Assembly (NCBI RefSeq): GCF_019145435.1
Contig: NZ_JAHSTS010000001.1
Location: forward strand, 1,998,001 to 2,062,000
Reading direction: 5' to 3'
Source: Pseudomonas ekonensis
Lineage (GTDB): Bacteria; Pseudomonadota; Gammaproteobacteria; Pseudomonadales; Pseudomonadaceae
Length of the DNA: 64,000 nucleotides
A program made the translations under genes and the position numbers. Below, one piece after another: positions 62,701-64,000 of this stretch (its first letter is position 1; each line of letters opens with the position of its first letter). The notes under the pieces are model-generated. The model did no database searches and had not been told where the DNA came from. It worked only from the letters and a program-made list of their open reading frames with translations.

Positions 62701-64000
62701 GTGCAGGTTACCGTTCGCCCATGGGATTGGCGGATCCTCGCGGTGAGCCTGTGGTGGAGTTCAAGCAATCGGCCCCCGTTTCCCGGATCGCTGAAGTGGC
62801 AGCGCTGCGCCAGCGGGCCCGTGAACTGTACCCCTTGCATTCGCTCGCGCGGATCGAGAGTTTTCTGATGACATTGGGCGACGACGAGGTGTTGGCGACT
62901 CGCGCTCTCGAAGCGCTCAGGCTGCAATACCTGACGATGCGCAATACCCTGGAGCAATGGATAAACAGCCAAACCCACTACCAGAAAGCGGACGGCACCC
63001 GACACACGGTTCCCAGGCGCAGCAAAGCCCTGGCCGCGCAGGCCATTTTGCGGGCATGGCGCAAAGAGTCGGGAACCGTCGGGCATCCCTCTGAAATCCT
63101 CGACAGCCTGACCTTCGATGCGCAGCCGTTGGGGGCGCTGCCGACAATCATCGGAGACTTCAGGCACATCGGCGCACTGGAAATGAACAATGTCGGGGAC
63201 AGCGCGGGACTGAATGCGTTTCTGAAGAACTTCCCGAACCTGCACGGGCTGAGTCTCACCGGAAACGGCCTGGCCCGGGTGCCCTCGGCGATCGATGACA
63301 TGCCGCGCCTGACCCACCTGGACCTGAGTGACAACCAGATCGCCCTGACGGCAGAGGCAGCGGCCGCATTGGCTGCCAAGGACCATCTGCAATCGTTGAA
63401 CCTGAGCTTCAACCCAGGCCTCGGGCGGCTGCCGTCCTTTGCGTCGATGCGCAATCTACGACACCTGGCCCTGCGCGGCATCGGAGTCGACGCATGGCCG
63501 GCGGGCCTTGATGAACATCCGGTGCTTCGCACCCTCGACCTGCGCGACAACCGAATAAAAGTGCTGGCGGACGCGATCTTCAAGGCGCGTACGGAGCTGA
63601 ACCACGGCACCAATGTCGACGGCAATCCGCTGTCGGCCAAGACGCTGGAGGACATTGTCCGCTATCAGCAAGCCACCGGTCTCAATCTTGGCGTGATCAC
63701 CGTCGACTACGCCCATCCGCCCGTCGACCTGCTGCCTGACAGTGTTCCCGGAGCCCATTGGGCGAGCGGGCTGGCGCAGGAAGACATTGCGCCGATGCAG
63801 GCCGCCTGGGCCTCGTTGTCGGCCTACCCGCGTTCCCGGGACTTCTTCCTGGTGCTCGATCAGATGCGCAGTTCGGCCGATGACGTGCGTCAACATTCGA
63901 ACCTGGCCGCTCGTGTCTGGAACCTGCTGCGGGCGGCTGCGGAGGATGACGGCTTGCGCAGCGAACTGTTTCGCATGGCACGGATCGGCCGGGTCAGCGC
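59784..64000 (+). CDS. Giant dermonecrotic-toxin (DUF6543) / LRR / NEL-type effector, 3' end beyond the window
   Basis: An uninterrupted frame of 1405 codons from ATG 59784 to the window edge. The N-terminal ~1100 residues match the DUF6543 'dermonecrotic toxin' region of Pseudomonas (SPAQQGVFFELLKKQIPAWM; GTNVWDVLPQQSERYLPVLE; FQDWSPLTLFRRLGYRAE), with a hydrophobic stretch at residues ~400-440. Leucine-rich repeats lie at residues ~1125-1275 (LHGLSLTGNGLARVP, LTHLDLSDNQIALT, LRTLDLRDNRIKVL). From residue ~1320 the start of a NEL-type E3 ubiquitin ligase domain is seen (NLAARVWNLLRAAAEDDGLR, SELFRMARIG); the catalytic Cys would lie just past the edge. Its first kilobase is more A/T-rich than its neighbours, suggesting acquisition. 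Confidence 0.85.
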   Translation, partial: MDVEETQTTPPQISPAQQGVFFELLKKQIPAWMLESSQESRAALYASLKSGFRSRFAVLEELRAFKSPERFCAPLLAKALSAKLVEPVQVEGIIFQHVRSTSSLLGLRKKLVLPIDRDLLGAACENFELSETRAENYHESSLIYVPERITGHTHRILPIRPHEFAQLCRVLDLGKSYQAHVSEFFGDKAQHGRLRKKAVDCLKDRFEVERHLAYMQRHIGKDVYEMLKSVVERKPSITLGKNTLGYQQLNMLDTTLNGPMFIGPVSEHVDDDYRCVVYMPGDPSHPLKEYASFSLFEVELSRRLKSPAFRQFFMRFIKLEDRARFLEKLDKGLAVKVFRWNSSFVQVDGRDLDAESDDDLFLAIYRQHAEQVLADARLLVVPTDDEDEKSRLARLETYKAIGLNALVFMGTFVPMVGEVLFAVAGIQLLATVYEGVSHWAAGEQEQAADCLFDTIENLILMTALGTAAKGGSSLFKVVRQSDFVSRLRKVPISPDGMRLWKPDLTPYRAKQSLPQGLEASGQGLVTFGRKQYLNIGADHFAVEPRSGTNVWDVLPQQSERYLPVLETNGAGAWRHDAELFQDWSPLTLFRRLGYRAENVPDAQASQILAVTGVEAPQLRRVFAERRKPMATLVDTVRRFRADIAVNRFIEQMGKPTSAPAADADLQLFLLTSSADWPRDTVVSVVDTLGNETKRYGPTTAAQQLRLGQELLRKGTFYPSLLAGLKTPQRHRLLGITSQDPASQTAALVEMLANDAERLRLKLFERLDVRTDISSEPLTAPVRVAFPGLPGAVADELALNADASEWQQLEAGKLPLRIGEEARRYSQVVSLNRAYEGLYLDAPRDLNTDLVVLDTLAGLPGWPQDVFIEITQQGRSSGDKARTGPVGARHNVLLKAFGSHYRAVDGNGKLLAGSSSNTRAHFFQTLWQSLPVHARKALGVEKDDSAVDLRRKITASALQRRDDIARLVAGQSWRAGYRSPMGLADPRGEPVVEFKQSAPVSRIAEVAALRQRARELYPLHSLARIESFLMTLGDDEVLATRALEALRLQYLTMRNTLEQWINSQTHYQKADGTRHTVPRRSKALAAQAILRAWRKESGTVGHPSEILDSLTFDAQPLGALPTIIGDFRHIGALEMNNVGDSAGLNAFLKNFPNLHGLSLTGNGLARVPSAIDDMPRLTHLDLSDNQIALTAEAAAALAAKDHLQSLNLSFNPGLGRLPSFASMRNLRHLALRGIGVDAWPAGLDEHPVLRTLDLRDNRIKVLADAIFKARTELNHGTNVDGNPLSAKTLEDIVRYQQATGLNLGVITVDYAHPPVDLLPDSVPGAHWASGLAQEDIAPMQAAWASLSAYPRSRDFFLVLDQMRSSADDVRQHSNLAARVWNLLRAAAEDDGLRSELFRMARIGRVS

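Overview
The window is high-GC (about 65-67% by eye), densely packed bacterial chromosome. It most resembles the Pseudomonas fluorescens group. The reasons are a lexA2-imuA-imuB-dnaE2 mutagenesis cassette, an EptA-type lipid A phosphoethanolamine transferase, many paired REP elements of the GCCAGC-AG-GCTGGC type, an ECF sigma/FecR/TonB-receptor uptake locus, and a giant Pseudomonas-style toxin at the right edge. I see no tRNA, rRNA, insertion sequence or CRISPR array.

Layout. 1-3.8 kb: 3' end of a GMC oxidoreductase, an aldehyde dehydrogenase, a secreted catalase-like peroxidase and a small membrane protein. 3.8-5.5 kb: MHS-type MFS transporter. 5.7-9.0 kb: PhnCDE-like (phosphonate/selenate-type) ABC importer. 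9.1-13.3 kb: SphA-like outer-membrane protein with a divergent AraC regulator, a DyP peroxidase and a Gfo/Idh/MocA oxidoreductase. 13.5-17.7 kb: overlapping operon of a GntR/HutC regulator with a perfect palindrome at its promoter, an AprA-like flavoprotein, a small 2x[4Fe-4S] ferredoxin, a HEAT-repeat protein and a DUF971 protein. 17.7-19.3 kb: eptA. 19.7-25.4 kb: SOS-type mutasome operon with a palindromic operator over the lexA2 ribosome binding site. 25.5-26.0 kb: 131-bp REP tandem array. 26-34.2 kb: flavin reductase, two amidohydrolases, a Pot-like four-gene ABC importer and a divergent GntR/FCD regulator, probably a uptake-plus-catabolism unit for a nitrogenous compound. 34.3-41.1 kb: hybrid histidine kinase, DUF4142 and DUF465 proteins, an SMP-30-like protein, a desaturase-SRPBCC fusion and a LysR regulator. 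41.1-41.8 kb: 110-bp REP array. 41.8-43.5 kb: HypX homologue. 43.8-57.2 kb: ECF sigma factor, FecR, two TonB-dependent receptors and a YejABEF-like peptide ABC importer. 57.3-59.6 kb: SCP2 protein, histidine phosphatase and SohB. 59.8-64 kb: first 1405 codons of a DUF6543/LRR/NEL-type effector cut by the window edge.

The most interesting signal is regulatory. Both TonB receptors and the Yej-like importer are preceded by the same element: TCTA, 6-7 nt, CCCTATAAAA, then CAT exactly 24 nt after the first T of TATAAAA. Each copy is accompanied by an inverted repeat, which at the two receptor genes covers the Shine-Dalgarno. This defines a likely three-promoter regulon of the local ECF sigma factor, coupling outer-membrane and inner-membrane uptake of a probably peptidic or siderophore-like ligand.
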